Assembly (NCBI GenBank): GCA_963794605.1
Contig: CAWCEN010000004.1
Coordinates: 496,001-560,000 of the forward strand
Origin: VAXT01 sp963794605
GTDB lineage: Bacteria > Actinomycetota > Thermoleophilia > Gaiellales > Gaiellaceae
Direction of reading: 5' to 3'
DNA length: 64,000 nt
The translations under genes were made by a program, and so were the position numbers. A model generated the notes under the pieces. The model worked only from the letters and a program-made list of their open reading frames with translations. It was not told the DNA's origin and did no database searches. Positions 16,655 through 26,191 of this stretch are shown in pieces (the first letter of the stretch is position 1; the number at the start of each line of letters is the position of its first letter).

Positions 16655-18307
16655 CTATCGGCGACCGACCGCCAGCCTGACCGGGAATCCTCTGCGTCTG
16701 ACCTGCCCTGCCCGCGGCGTCTGCCTGACGACACGGCCGTACAGCGCACGCCTGGAGCGAACGGGTCGGACGCGTCCGACCGAGCAGTGCCGTTGACGGA
16801 TTTTCCGCTTCGCGGCGCCGAGACGCATGCCGAGGACCCTCGGGACACGGCAGCGCACCGGAGGTGGTGGTGGTGGAGGAGGAGGAGCAGGAGGAGGAGG
16901 AGGAGGCGGCGGCGGCGGAGGCGGAGGTGGAGGTGGCGGAGGCGGAGGTGGCGGAGGTGGAGGCGGAGGTGGCGGGTTGGCATTGCCGCGCAGCCGGTAG
17001 ACCTGATCCGGTGCATTCGGTTCTCCACCGACGCAGGTCGTCCGCGGGCCCCATGTCGTGCAGCCGGTCCCGTAGGCGTTGAGCGGGTTCTGCCAGGAAG
17101 CGTTCGAGCTTGTCTGCACAGTGCGGTTCCTCCAGCCCCACTGTCCCGCCGGGATGAGATTCTGGTTCGCCTGCACCGAGACCCAGTACGTGCCCGAGCC
17201 GAGCGAGACCTGCGGGTTGAGCGGAATCGAGAAGCTAGGGCCGTTCGTGAAGTTCTGGTTCGGGCGCGCCTGGAGCAGCATCCCCGGCCGGTTGTTGCCA
17301 CCGTTCGAATAGAAGTTCACGGTGACGCTGGCCGCCGGGCCGGGGCCGTTGAAGTACTCGCCGGCAACGTCGATGGTCTGGATGTTCCAATCGGCGCCGC
17401 CGGGAACGACGAAGTCGTCGGCGAGCTCGTCGTCGTACCCATTGTTCGCGTTCTCGAAGTTCTGCGAGCTCGAGGAGAGGTTTCCAAGGTTGTTGTACTG
17501 GTCGTAGAGCGTGTCCGGCGGCGGGGGCCCGGGCGGCGGGGGTGGGGGTGGAGCCGGGGGTGGCGGAGGTGGCGGCGGACCCGGATCCGCCAACGCGAGC
17601 GAATCGGTCCGCCAACCTTGATTCGAGACGCCGACGTCGCTGCCCATCCGGAACCGCAGTACGGCGTTGTGGCCGGCGGCGGCAGCGGGCAGGTTGACGG
17701 TCGTCGTCACGAACCCGCTCGAGTTGCCCGTCCAGGCCTGGCGGCCTGCGAGCGGGTTGCGGAAGCTGCCGGAGATCGTGCCGTTGTAGCCACCCGTGGC
17801 GAAGCTCCCGCCGGAGGCGAGGATGTCCTGGAAGGGGCCGCCGTCGATCGAGAGCTCGAGCACGCCGCCGTCGAAGCCACTCTCCAGATTCCTGTTCTGG
17901 CGGAAGGTCACCTGGGCGGTGGTAGTCGCGATCGCAACGCTCGGCGAGTCGAGACGCTTGTCGCTGACGACAGCCGGGTCGTCGACGAACGCCGCGTTCG
18001 GCATCGAGTCGGCCGGTGGAGTCGGAACCCCGGAGTTCGAGGTGACCCACAGCGGCGCCGGGCCGGTGTTGTTCGTCGCGGTCCACCCGGCCGGCAGCAC
18101 CGGTGGTGTTACCCCATCGAAGCTTTCGTCGAGCCCGGTGCTCGGTGCGTGGAAACCGGCCAGACCCGACATCAGTCTCGGGCTCCCCTTGCCCGGCGTA
18201 GGACCGTCGGCCGGCGACGCGATGCCGGATGCAGTGAGCCCGCCGGCCAGCAAAACGAGGCAGCTCGCACATGCGAGCGACCGTGGCCGAAGTTGCCTGT
18301 CTCTCAC
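16655..18307 (-). CDS. Secreted multi-module protein with two Pro-rich linkers and PASTA-like tail
   Basis: Intact 550-residue member of the array; GTG start with GGGAGGG upstream. Order: signal peptide (to about 32); a choice-of-anchor-like beta-sandwich (ESFDGVTPPVLPAGWTATNN ... MGSDVGVSNQGWRTDSLAL); a first Pro-rich linker (~240-265); a second module (YDQYNNLGNLSSSSQNFENA ... GQWGWRNRTVQTSSNASWQN); a long Pro tract broken by one Ala; and the two-Cys Arg-rich PASTA-like domain. The first module is almost the same as one in the 20965-24114 gene. No catalytic residues recognised; likely a wall-bound adhesin or structural protein. Confidence 0.75.
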   Translation of the reverse strand: MRDRQLRPRSLACASCLVLLAGGLTASGIASPADGPTPGKGSPRLMSGLAGFHAPSTGLDESFDGVTPPVLPAGWTATNNTGPAPLWVTSNSGVPTPPADSMPNAAFVDDPAVVSDKRLDSPSVAIATTTAQVTFRQNRNLESGFDGGVLELSIDGGPFQDILASGGSFATGGYNGTISGSFRNPLAGRQAWTGNSSGFVTTTVNLPAAAAGHNAVLRFRMGSDVGVSNQGWRTDSLALADPGPPPPPPPPAPPPPPPPGPPPPDTLYDQYNNLGNLSSSSQNFENANNGYDDELADDFVVPGGADWNIQTIDVAGEYFNGPGPAASVTVNFYSNGGNNRPGMLLQARPNQNFTNGPSFSIPLNPQVSLGSGTYWVSVQANQNLIPAGQWGWRNRTVQTSSNASWQNPLNAYGTGCTTWGPRTTCVGGEPNAPDQVYRLRGNANPPPPPPPPPPPPPPPPPPPPPPPPPPPPPAPPPPPPPPPVRCRVPRVLGMRLGAAKRKIRQRHCSVGRVRPVRSRRALYGRVVRQTPRAGQVRRRGFPVRLAVGRR

Positions 18308-18439
18308 GTAGGTTCCCTCCCAATCCCGTGTCGAGATCTTGCTGTTCTTACCAGTTGTCGTCCGGGTGGTTCAAGACTCGGAGCCGAAATTCGCGCTCGT
18401 TGACACGACGAGTGCCGGATCGACCGGCTCACCCAGAAT

Positions 18440-18465
18440 GGAGCGCCGGCTTTCGCCGGCGCTCC
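18440..18465 (-). terminator. Terminator hairpin after the 18495-20730 gene
   Basis: Perfect 11-bp stem ggagcgccggc/gccggcgctcc with a four-base loop, 30 bases after the minus-strand stop. An almost identical hairpin follows the next array gene (20911-20936), so gene 3' end and terminator were duplicated together. Confidence 0.75.
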
Positions 18466-18494
18466 GTTTCGCTTGTGGGTGGCTTCGGTTCCGC

Positions 18495-20730
18495 TTACCC
18501 TCGACCGACTGCCAGCTTGACCGGGAAGTTCCGGCGCTTGATCGTGCCGGGCCTCGGTGTCTGGTTGACCACGCGGCCACGTAGCGAGCGCCTGGAGCGA
18601 ACGCGGCGCACCCTGCCGACCGAGCAGTGCCGAGCCCTGATCCTGCGCTTCGCGGCTCCGAGCCGCAGCCCGAGCACTCTCGGGACACGGCAGCGCGCCG
18701 GTGGTGGTGGTGGTGGTGGTGGTGGTGGCGGCGGCGGCGGTGGTGGTGGCGGCGGTGGCGGCGGTGGAGGTGGCGGCGGCGGCGGTGGCGGCGGCGGTGG
18801 CGGCGGCGGCGGGCCTGTCGTCGTGATCGTCAGGCTCCAGTTGGTGAGAGTGCCGACGTCACCGGCGGCGTCGTCCACGATGTAGAGGCTCCAGGCCCCA
18901 TTCGGGTTGCCGCCGTCGAACGTGGACAGGTTGACGCTTCCACTCGGTGCAGGAGCCGGTGCCGGGAAGGTGTCGCCCGTCAAGTAGTTCGCGGGTTGGT
19001 AGCTGCCGGGGCATGTGGGCAACGTTGACGTCTGGAATCGGGTTGGCGGCCTCGTCATCGAGCGTGAGGTTGCAGAAGACGACTCCGGGGCCAAAACCCC
19101 CCGCGTCGGACATGACGATCGCGTTCTGGCCGCCCGGGGAGACGAGCAGCATGTCGAGGTCGTCCAGGAACGTGTGACTCAGGCCGCTGAGCGACAGGTT
19201 GACATCGGTGATCGTGCCCTGGAGGCCACTGACAACCCTGGTCGACGGGTACGGCGCGGCCGGCGTACCGGTCGGCGCGCCTGTTCCCGCCCCCGGAATG
19301 GTGATCGGCTTCACGAACAGCGGAGCGACAGCTACCTGTCCCGCCGATGACCCGATGAACACCACGACGTGGATGCCCGGCGTGGTTGGCGCAGGGATGG
19401 TTTTCGAGCCGAACCCGCTGGCGTTTGTGGTGCCGGCTCCCTGGCTCACGCCGTCCATGAAGACGGTTCCGGTCTGGCTGGGCGCCAATCGGTTGTACAG
19501 GAACACGAAGTTCGCCGACTCGGCGGGCAATGAGGCGGGCGAGTTGATGGCGGAAGGGGTGTTAACGGCGTTTGGATCGCCCTGGAAGGTCATCCTCGCG
19601 ACCCGAGCGCTCGTTGCACCTGTGAGAACACACTGTGAAGTACCGGTCCCTCCGCCCGAGGTCAGGAAGAAGGGAACTACACCATTGGCGTTCGCGGGGA
19701 GCGAAGCAGTTGCACAACCAGTGATGTTCACGGTCTCACCCGGTTGGAAGCCCTCGCCGGAGACGCCCATCGACGCACCCCCGGCAGTTGGGATGACCGG
19801 CCGGTCGACGAGGACGCGTGTCAGGTTGTTGTCTCCTGCCGGCGGCGTGCCGGCATCGGCGCGCTCTTCCTCGCTCTGCCCGGCCAAGCTGCCCACGGTC
19901 GCTGTGAAGGAGCTGTAGACCGCGGATGCATCAGGGCCGGCCGGCACCGTAACCGCGGCGGAGAAAAATCCCTGTGCCGTAGTGGTTACTGTGCCGAGCG
20001 AGACCCCGTTGCGGGCCAGCGTTACCGACGTGGTTGCCGGGTAACGCGTGCCCAGGAGGTTGATCGTGCCGGCGCCCGTGGCAGCGATGGCGTGAGGCGC
20101 TACCGCCAGGCCGGGTGCAGTGGGTGCAGGCGTGAGGACTTCGACCACGCCCCCTGCGCGCTTGCCGCTCGTCTGGCCGATGCCTTCGATCGTGATGTAG
20201 CCCTGCCCAGCGGCAGTATTGAGCAGCAGGGCCAGCCTGCCGCTGGCATTCGCGGCGAAGGGACCGGCCAGTGTGCCGTTGAGGTAGACGTTGATGTTCT
20301 CGCTCGCCGTGAAGCTGCTCCAGAGCAACCCAGCAGCAGCAGCTGTATTTTCAGGGATCACGTCGGCGCTGACGCTCATGAAGGCGTTGAACGTGCCGAG
20401 GGCAGCACCCGCGGGCGCGTGCGCTTGCAGAGGAGCTTGCCTGAACCGGGTTGGGTGGATACCCAGTCGCCCCATGTCCAGAACATGAGCAGTCTGCGTA
20501 GTAACGGCAACGCCCTTGGCATCACCGCCCGCCGCGCCCTGCAGGCTTTTCGCCTGAACCTGCGGGACGACTATGGCACCGTCGACCCCTGATGAGGGCC
20601 TGGCGGGGCCGGACGAGCTACTTGCGAGCGCTGCCGACGCAGCTGCAGGCGCTGCGCAGAGGAGCGCGAGGATGAACGCGCGCCGCCGCGTGACCAGCCG
20701 CTTCAGCGCTCTTGGAGTCCGTGGTTCCAA
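18495..20730 (-). CDS. Secreted protein with P-domain-like module, polyproline linker and PASTA-like tail (frameshift)
   Basis: About 745 residues after removing one C near 19018. A signal peptide is followed by a long beta-rich region with Ig-like features (VYLNGTLAGPFAANASGRLA, FQPGETVNITGCATASLPAN). A proprotein-convertase P-domain-like module comes next (ITDVNLSLSGLSHTFLDDLD, MLLVSPGGQNAIVMSDAGG); past the frameshift it continues as GGNPNGAWSLYIVDDAAGD. About 37 prolines and the PASTA-like domain close it. The P-domain pattern is common in extracellular proteins as a stabilising or binding module. Start TTG at 20730 is weakly supported. Confidence 0.68.
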
Positions 20731-20910
20731 GGGGGTTTACCTGCCTTTCTCTCGACGTTCTTTAGAGGAGTTCGCGGACGGGTCGCGGCGAGGCTCAACG
20801 ATCGTTGAGCTGGCAGCTCTCCGAGCCCTCCCTGACGTTTGCAACGTGCCGAACACACGTTTCTTACAGCGTTGCCGACGATTTTTCAAGGTGGCCTCCA
20901 CGGGGACGAA

Positions 20911-20936
20911 GGAGCGCCGGCTTGCGCCGGCGCTCC
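20911..20936 (-). terminator. Terminator hairpin after the 20965-24114 gene
   Basis: Perfect 11-bp inverted repeat, same stem sequence as the hairpin at 18440-18465. It lies 28 bases beyond the stop of the upstream array gene. Confidence 0.75.
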
Positions 20937-20964
20937 GTTTCGCTTGGCTTGCCTTCGGTTCCGC

Positions 20965-23900
20965 TTACCCTCGGCCGACTGCCAGCTTGACCGGGAAGTT
21001 CCGGCGCTTGATCGTGCCGGGCCTCGGTGACTGGTTCACCACACGGCCGCGCAGCGAGCGGCGCGCACGAACGCGACGCACCCTGCCGACGGAGCAGTGC
21101 GCCGCCCGAATCCTGCGCTTCGCGGCGCCCAGACGAAGCCCGAGCACTCTCGGGACACGGCAGCGGACCGGAGGCGGTGGTGGCGGTGGTGGAGGCGGAG
21201 GTGGTGGCGGAGGTGGAGGCGGTGGCGGCGGTGGTGGTGGCGGCGGCGGTGGCGGAGGCGGTGGCGGAGGCGGAGGCGGCGGTGGCGGCGGTGGCGGAGG
21301 CGGTGGTGGCGGAGGCGGAGGCGGCGGGGGTGGAGGCGGAGGGGGTGGAGGCGGCGGAGGCGGAGGCGGAGGCGGAGGCGGAGGCGGCGGCGGCGGAGGC
21401 GGAGGCGGCGGAGGCGGCGGAGGCGGCGGTGGTGGTGGTGGTGGTGGCCCGCCGCAGGTGCGTCGAGTCACGCTGACGTTGTCGATGCGCCAACCTTGGT
21501 TCGTGATGCTGATGTCGCTACCCATCCGGAACCGCAACACGACGGTGTGGCCGGCCGCGGCGGCGGGCAGGTTGATCGTCGTCGTCACGAACCCGCTCGA
21601 GCTGCCCGTCCAGGCCTGCCGGCCTGCGAGCGGGTTGCTCCAGCTGCTGGAGATCGTGCCGTTGTAGCCACCCGCAGCGAAGCTTCCGCCGGCGGCGAGG
21701 ATGTCCTGGAAGACGCCGCCGTCGATCGAGATCTCGAGCACACCGCCGTCGAAGCCGTTCTCGAGATTCCGGTTCTGGCGGAAGGTCAGCTTGTCCGAGC
21801 TCGTCTGAATCGCGATGGTCGGCGAGTCGAGGCGCTTATCGCTGACAACGGCGGGGTCGTCGACGAATGCGGCGTTCGGCATCGAGTCGGCCGGTGGAGC
21901 AGGGGTCCCGGCACTTGAGGTCACCCACAGCGGCGCTGGCCCGGCGGCATTTGTCGCCGTCCACCCCGCAGGCAACACCGGGGCGGTCACGCCGTCGAAG
22001 TTCTCGCTGAACACGGTGACGAGTGGGCCGAGAACCGCGACCGAGGCCGGTGCCGAGCCGGATCCGCCGTCGGTCGACGTGAACGACGCTGTGTTGTTGA
22101 GCGTCGTGCCGCACGTGCCACTGGTCGTGTTAGTCGTGACGTGGACGTGCGTGCTGGTGTTCGCTGCCAGCGTCGTCGGGGCGTAGACGAGATGCTCGTT
22201 CGGGGGCGAGCCGCTAATCGACCAGCCCGGATCGGTGTTCCCGGCGTCGATCGACCAGTCGACTCCCGTCGCGCCAGGGAGGTTGTCGGTGACCACCAAG
22301 CCGTGCGCGTCGAAGCCCGTGACGTTATGGAGAGCGACCGTGAAGCCGGCAGGGCTGCCCGCATCGACCTGAGCGGCATCGGCCGTCTTGTCGATCGTGA
22401 CAACCGGTCCGGTCGCGTTGCACGACGGGTACTTGAAGCTCCCGATGCGGGTGCGCCAATTGAACTGGCTGGTCGTCTGGTAGTACTCCTGCGTGTACCA
22501 GAAGGTGCAGTCGTCGACGGGGTCGACCGTCATGTCGCTGTAGTCGCCCCAGCGGTTGGAGGTATCGGTCTGGCTGCCGGTGCCGTCGAAGAGGTGCGCC
22601 TCACCCTGTCCCAGCGTGTTCACCGGATCTCCCGCCAACCGTCCCGCGTAGCGGATCTGGGGGTTGATGGTGGAATCCGACGCACTGAAGCCGAGGGCCA
22701 TGTTGCCGTCGTGGTCCAGCGCGGCGCTCCCCATCCAGCGCCAGGTGGTGTCCGGCTGGTAGGTGCTTTCCTGGAAGACGGTCACGGGTCCGCTGGTGAC
22801 GTTGCGCAGCTCGATCCAACGGATGCCGGCGACGCTGTTCGAGCTGACCGTGTAGTTAGTCACGAGCGCCTCGTGGTCGGCGAATCTCCGGTAGGCGGCC
22901 CGGAACATCGGCCGGTCTGCGATGGCGTCAAGGTTGTCTCCTGAGCCCAACTGAGGAACGCAGGCACGAGTCGTCGGGCACAGCTGCGTAAAGGCAGCCG
23001 CGGCCGGAGTCGCGAACAGCGTGAACGTCGAGTTGCCAGGGGTCCCCCAGTCGACGTGGAAGTGGTAAATCCTGTACGCAAGTGGCGATCCAGTCGGCCA
23101 CTCGACGAACGAGTTGGGCGCTCCGGCCGGCGGTAACGTGCTCCCATCGAGGTCGGCTGGCAGGTAAGGCTCCTCGGTGGGCCCGCCCGTGATCCCGGGG
23201 GTGATGAACGTGGCCGGAGTGCCTGCGAGCATCGCCGCACGGTCGAAGGCGAACGGCTGGGGACCAAGGAATGCCGTGCCCGACGAGTTGAAGACGTTCA
23301 TGCTCATGTAGAAGGCGTCTGGCCAGACGGCGACCTTCGGATAGTCGAAGAAGTTGGAGCCGAGATGGAAGCCGTAGCGGTTGTACGAGCCGGTGGCGTC
23401 GCTGCTCGTCGAGACTGCGATGCACTCGTCGGTGATCGGCAGTCCATTCCCAGCGAACTGGGTGATCACCCAGCGGTTGGCGAGCTGGTCGTAGATGACG
23501 ACCGGATCGCCGGCGCCGTTCGTCTCGCAGACCCCGCCGAAGCCGCTCCAGATCGTCGATATGCCAATGGGACCGAGGATCGAGGCCCCAGTGGTCTTGT
23601 TGAAGACCTGGTAGCCCTCATTGACGATCTGGACGTACTGCGTCAGGCCCACCTCTCCGTTCGTATCCGGAGGGGCGCAGTTACACGCGACGCCCGGAAA
23701 CGGGATTCCGTTGAAATTGAGTGCGGGCGAGGGCATGTGGTTTGCAAAGAGGGATTTCTGGCGGACCCGGTCCGGACCGTTCTTGTGGATCGAGACGGGC
23801 CGTGGGTTGGTGGCCGCCTCCTGCTCCGCGCCGGAAAAGAGCGGTGCCGCGGGAAGCCGGCGGACAACTGGTGACACGTCGTTCTTGTACGAATGTCGCA

Positions 23901-24114
23901 CCGTCATCTGAGACCGCGGCGGGATTGAGCCGGTGGCCCGGGGCACCGGCCAAGGTGAGGGCGTCGTCGAGCGGGTCGATCCGCCACCGCCGAAAACGAC
24001 GCTTGCTTGAACCAAGATGATGAGCCCGATGACAGCGACGCTCAGCGTGGTCCTGCGTCTGCGCGTCGCACCCCGGATGAGCGTGCGAGCAAAATCCACC
24101 GACTTGCCTTGCAA
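20965..24114 (-). CDS. Giant secreted protein: propeller-like domain, DUF11-like and choice-of-anchor modules, 93-proline tract, PASTA-like tail
   Basis: 1049 residues, TTG start with GAGGGGAGGGC upstream. A signal anchor lies near residues 20-42. A ~430-residue module (DTNGEVGLTQYVQIVNEGYQ ... RWGDYSDMTVDPVDDCTFWY) follows and is shared with the 30865-32640 gene. Next is a DUF11/CARDB-like repeat (VTIDKTADAAQVDAGSPAGF), then a choice-of-anchor-like module (ENFDGVTAPVLPAGWTATNA) nearly identical to one in the 16655-18307 gene. Ninety-three consecutive Pro codons (21169-21447) and the Arg-rich two-Cys PASTA-like domain end it. Likely displayed on or across the cell wall; binding target unknown. 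Confidence 0.78.
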   Translation of the reverse strand: MQGKSVDFARTLIRGATRRRRTTLSVAVIGLIILVQASVVFGGGGSTRSTTPSPWPVPRATGSIPPRSQMTVRHSYKNDVSPVVRRLPAAPLFSGAEQEAATNPRPVSIHKNGPDRVRQKSLFANHMPSPALNFNGIPFPGVACNCAPPDTNGEVGLTQYVQIVNEGYQVFNKTTGASILGPIGISTIWSGFGGVCETNGAGDPVVIYDQLANRWVITQFAGNGLPITDECIAVSTSSDATGSYNRYGFHLGSNFFDYPKVAVWPDAFYMSMNVFNSSGTAFLGPQPFAFDRAAMLAGTPATFITPGITGGPTEEPYLPADLDGSTLPPAGAPNSFVEWPTGSPLAYRIYHFHVDWGTPGNSTFTLFATPAAAAFTQLCPTTRACVPQLGSGDNLDAIADRPMFRAAYRRFADHEALVTNYTVSSNSVAGIRWIELRNVTSGPVTVFQESTYQPDTTWRWMGSAALDHDGNMALGFSASDSTINPQIRYAGRLAGDPVNTLGQGEAHLFDGTGSQTDTSNRWGDYSDMTVDPVDDCTFWYTQEYYQTTSQFNWRTRIGSFKYPSCNATGPVVTIDKTADAAQVDAGSPAGFTVALHNVTGFDAHGLVVTDNLPGATGVDWSIDAGNTDPGWSISGSPPNEHLVYAPTTLAANTSTHVHVTTNTTSGTCGTTLNNTASFTSTDGGSGSAPASVAVLGPLVTVFSENFDGVTAPVLPAGWTATNAAGPAPLWVTSSAGTPAPPADSMPNAAFVDDPAVVSDKRLDSPTIAIQTSSDKLTFRQNRNLENGFDGGVLEISIDGGVFQDILAAGGSFAAGGYNGTISSSWSNPLAGRQAWTGSSSGFVTTTINLPAAAAGHTVVLRFRMGSDISITNQGWRIDNVSVTRRTCGGPPPPPPPPPPPPPPPPPPPPPPPPPPPPPPPPPPPPPPPPPPPPPPPPPPPPPPPPPPPPPPPPPPPPPPPPPPPPPPPPPPPPPPPPPPPPPVRCRVPRVLGLRLGAAKRRIRAAHCSVGRVRRVRARRSLRGRVVNQSPRPGTIKRRNFPVKLAVGRG
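21169..21447 (-). repeat. Uninterrupted run of 93 proline codons (CCN repeat)
   Basis: Every triplet on the plus strand from 21169 to 21447 is NGG, so the minus-strand gene reads proline 93 times in a row. Codons are mixed (CCG, CCT, CCA, CCC), so the tract is selected or expanded at the protein level rather than as one pure microsatellite. Shorter versions occur at 12693-12827, about 15530-15650, 16860-16975 and 18700-18812. Confidence 0.95.
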
Positions 24115-24227
24115 GGAGCCCTCCCCTCGTAGCCGTTTGATCCTCGTCTCGACCGTAACACGGTCGTTGGCGGCCGTACAAGAGCGCCAACCGACCAGCG
24201 TTTGATCGGCGGCTCGCTTCGCTTTCT

Positions 24228-24872
24228 TTAGGTCCGGGCCTTCTGGATGAGGGTCATCCCGTCACGGACGGTGAGCATCACCGAGACCATGCGGTCGTCG
24301 TTCTTGACGTGCTCGTTGAACGCCTTGATCGCCCTGGTGGACTCGTCGCCGTCGGGCTCGACGACCCGGCCCGACCAGAGCACGTTGTCCGCAATGACGA
24401 GGCCGTTGTCGGCGAGGAGCGGCAGCACGGCTTCGTAGTACGACTGGTAGTTCGGCTTGTCCGCGTCGATGAAGACGATGTCGAACGGGCCGTCGAGCGT
24501 CGCGATCGTCTCGAGCGCCGGCCCGAGCCTGATCTCGATCTTGGCGCCGTGCCCGCTCTCGTCCATGTAGCGGCGCGCGATCGCGGTCGCCTCCGGGTCG
24601 ACATCGCACGTGATGATCCGGCCGTCTGACGGGAGGGCCGAGGCCATGGCGATCGACGAGTAGCCCGTGAACGTGCCGAGCTCGAGGATGCGCTTCGCGC
24701 GGGTGAGCCGGACGAGCGCCGCGAGGAAGCCGCCTTCGATCCGGCCGACCATCATCTGCGGGGCGGTCGTCTTCTCGCGGGTCTCCGCAGCCAGCCGCTC
24801 GAAAAGGTCGTCCAGCTGAGTGGTGTGCTCCGCCGCGTACTCCTCGACCTGGTCGTTGACGATGAAGGCCAT
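24228..24872 (-). CDS. Class I SAM-dependent O-methyltransferase
   Basis: 214 residues from ATG 24872 (MAFIVNDQVEEYAAEHTTQL). Motif I LELGTFTGYSSIAMA binds SAM. Further family motifs are CDVDPEATAIARRY, DIVFIDADKPNYQSYYEA (metal-binding Asp) and NVLWSGRVV. This is the caffeoyl-CoA/catechol O-methyltransferase-like family (PF01596), normally Mg-dependent and acting on catechol hydroxyls; bacterial substrates vary. It lies just downstream of the broken FG-GAP gene on the same strand. Confidence 0.92.
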   Translation of the reverse strand: MAFIVNDQVEEYAAEHTTQLDDLFERLAAETREKTTAPQMMVGRIEGGFLAALVRLTRAKRILELGTFTGYSSIAMASALPSDGRIITCDVDPEATAIARRYMDESGHGAKIEIRLGPALETIATLDGPFDIVFIDADKPNYQSYYEAVLPLLADNGLVIADNVLWSGRVVEPDGDESTRAIKAFNEHVKNDDRMVSVMLTVRDGMTLIQKART

Positions 24873-24886
24873 CTCGGCCCGAGAGG

Positions 24887-26185
24887 CTACCGCTTGGGCT
24901 TGTGCCCGCGGCTGGCGAGCAGCGTGACCGGCGTGTCGACAGGGCGGCGCGTACCGGGCACGGGTGTGATCGAGATCACTCGTCCTTTCCTGATGCGACC
25001 CGAGTACCTGCGCCGGACCGGTTGACCTTGCAGTGGGCAGCGCCGACGAGACGTCGCGCGACCACGAGCGTCCTGCCGCGCGACAGCTGGGACGAGGCAG
25101 ACGACCGGCTGCGGCGTGTCGACTCCGTTGAGCAGGACGCTGACCGACTTCGAGAGGCGGTTCGCCGTCACGACGTCGTTCAGGCTGTCGGCGTTCAGGT
25201 CTTCGATCGCGAGCGCGACCGGCGCCTTGCCGACCTTGACGCGCTCCTCGGATCGGAACTGCCCGTCGGCGAGGCCGTGGAGGATGGAGAGGTCGTTTGT
25301 CCCGCGGTTCGCAGTGACGAGATCGAGCGTCGAGTCGTCGTCGATAAAAGTGGTGCCGATCGCTGTCAGGCGTGCCGCCGACACGGACAGTGTTGCCGGC
25401 GGGGAACTGGCCGTCGGCGGCGTTGAAGAGGAGATCGACGAAGTTCGGGCGACGCGCAACCGCGAGGTCGACGTCGCCGTCGACGTCGAGATCGGCGCCG
25501 GTGATCGCGAGCGCCTCACGCGAAGCGAGGAGAGTCACCGGCCGCCCAGGGCCCCGTCCCCGTTGCCGAAGAGAACCGACACGTTACTGCCGGCGACGGC
25601 GAGGTCGGGCAGCTCGTCGCCGTTCAGATCGGCGGAGAAGAGTGCAGTCGGCGGAGCGAACGTCGCATACTCCCGACCAGATAGGAACGTCCCGTCGCCG
25701 GTGCCCATGAACACGGTCACAACCGCCCTGTTCGTGCCGGCAGCGACCAGATCGTAGTTCCCGTCGAGGTCGAGATCGGTGGGGATCACGGTCGAGGGAA
25801 AGGGTGTCGTGACCGTGGTTCGGCGGACGAAGGTCCCGTCTGCGCCAAGGTAGATCGCGAGCTCGGCTCCGCCGGCGATCACCGCGTCTTCGACGCCGTC
25901 GTTATCGAGGTCGGCCATCGCCAGCGACTCCGGGGCGGGTCCGCTCCCAATGCCGATCGGACGCCCGAAGCTCCCGTCCTGTCTGCCCGGAAGCACCGTC
26001 ATCGTCGAGCCGGCCGCGTTCGCGACGACGAGATCCTCGATTCCGTCCTGCGTCGGATCGGCGACGGCGACCGCAGTCGGTGCACGCACGAGCGGAATCT
26101 CCGCTGGGCGCCCGAACGAGGCGGCCGAGGCGAGCGGAACGACGAGCAGCCCGGCCGCGAAGAACGCGGCTCCGACAACCCTCAC
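24887..26185 (-). pseudogene. FG-GAP/VCBS repeat secreted protein with PASTA-like tail, several frameshifts
   Basis: A signal peptide (MRVVGAAFFAAGLLVVPLAS) is followed by about seven FG-GAP/VCBS repeats of an integrin-like beta-propeller, with recurring calcium-loop patterns (DLDNDGVEDAVIAGG, DLDLDGNYDLVAAG, DLNGDELPDLAVAG, DLDVDGDVDLAVA). It ends in a PASTA-like domain (VCLVPAV ... PVPGTRRPVDTPVTLLASRG). The frame changes near 25535 and 25385, and twice inside the PASTA part near 24980-25060. Each step can be repaired by one base. Either a pseudogene or a gene hit by several assembly indels. Confidence 0.65.
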
Positions 26186-26191
26186 GTTCTC

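Noticed and set aside
12690..21450. (GGN)n tracts as CRISPR arrays or satellite DNA
   Set aside because: There is no repeat-spacer periodicity. Every triplet fits NGG in one frame of a minus-strand gene, so these are coding proline runs.
12532..21670. Long plus-strand ORFs coding polyglycine opposite the array genes
   Set aside because: They are mirror images of the CCN proline repeats (NGG read in another frame). They have no signal, no ribosome binding site and no non-repeat domain. The minus-strand readings have signal peptides, modules and a conserved C-terminal domain.
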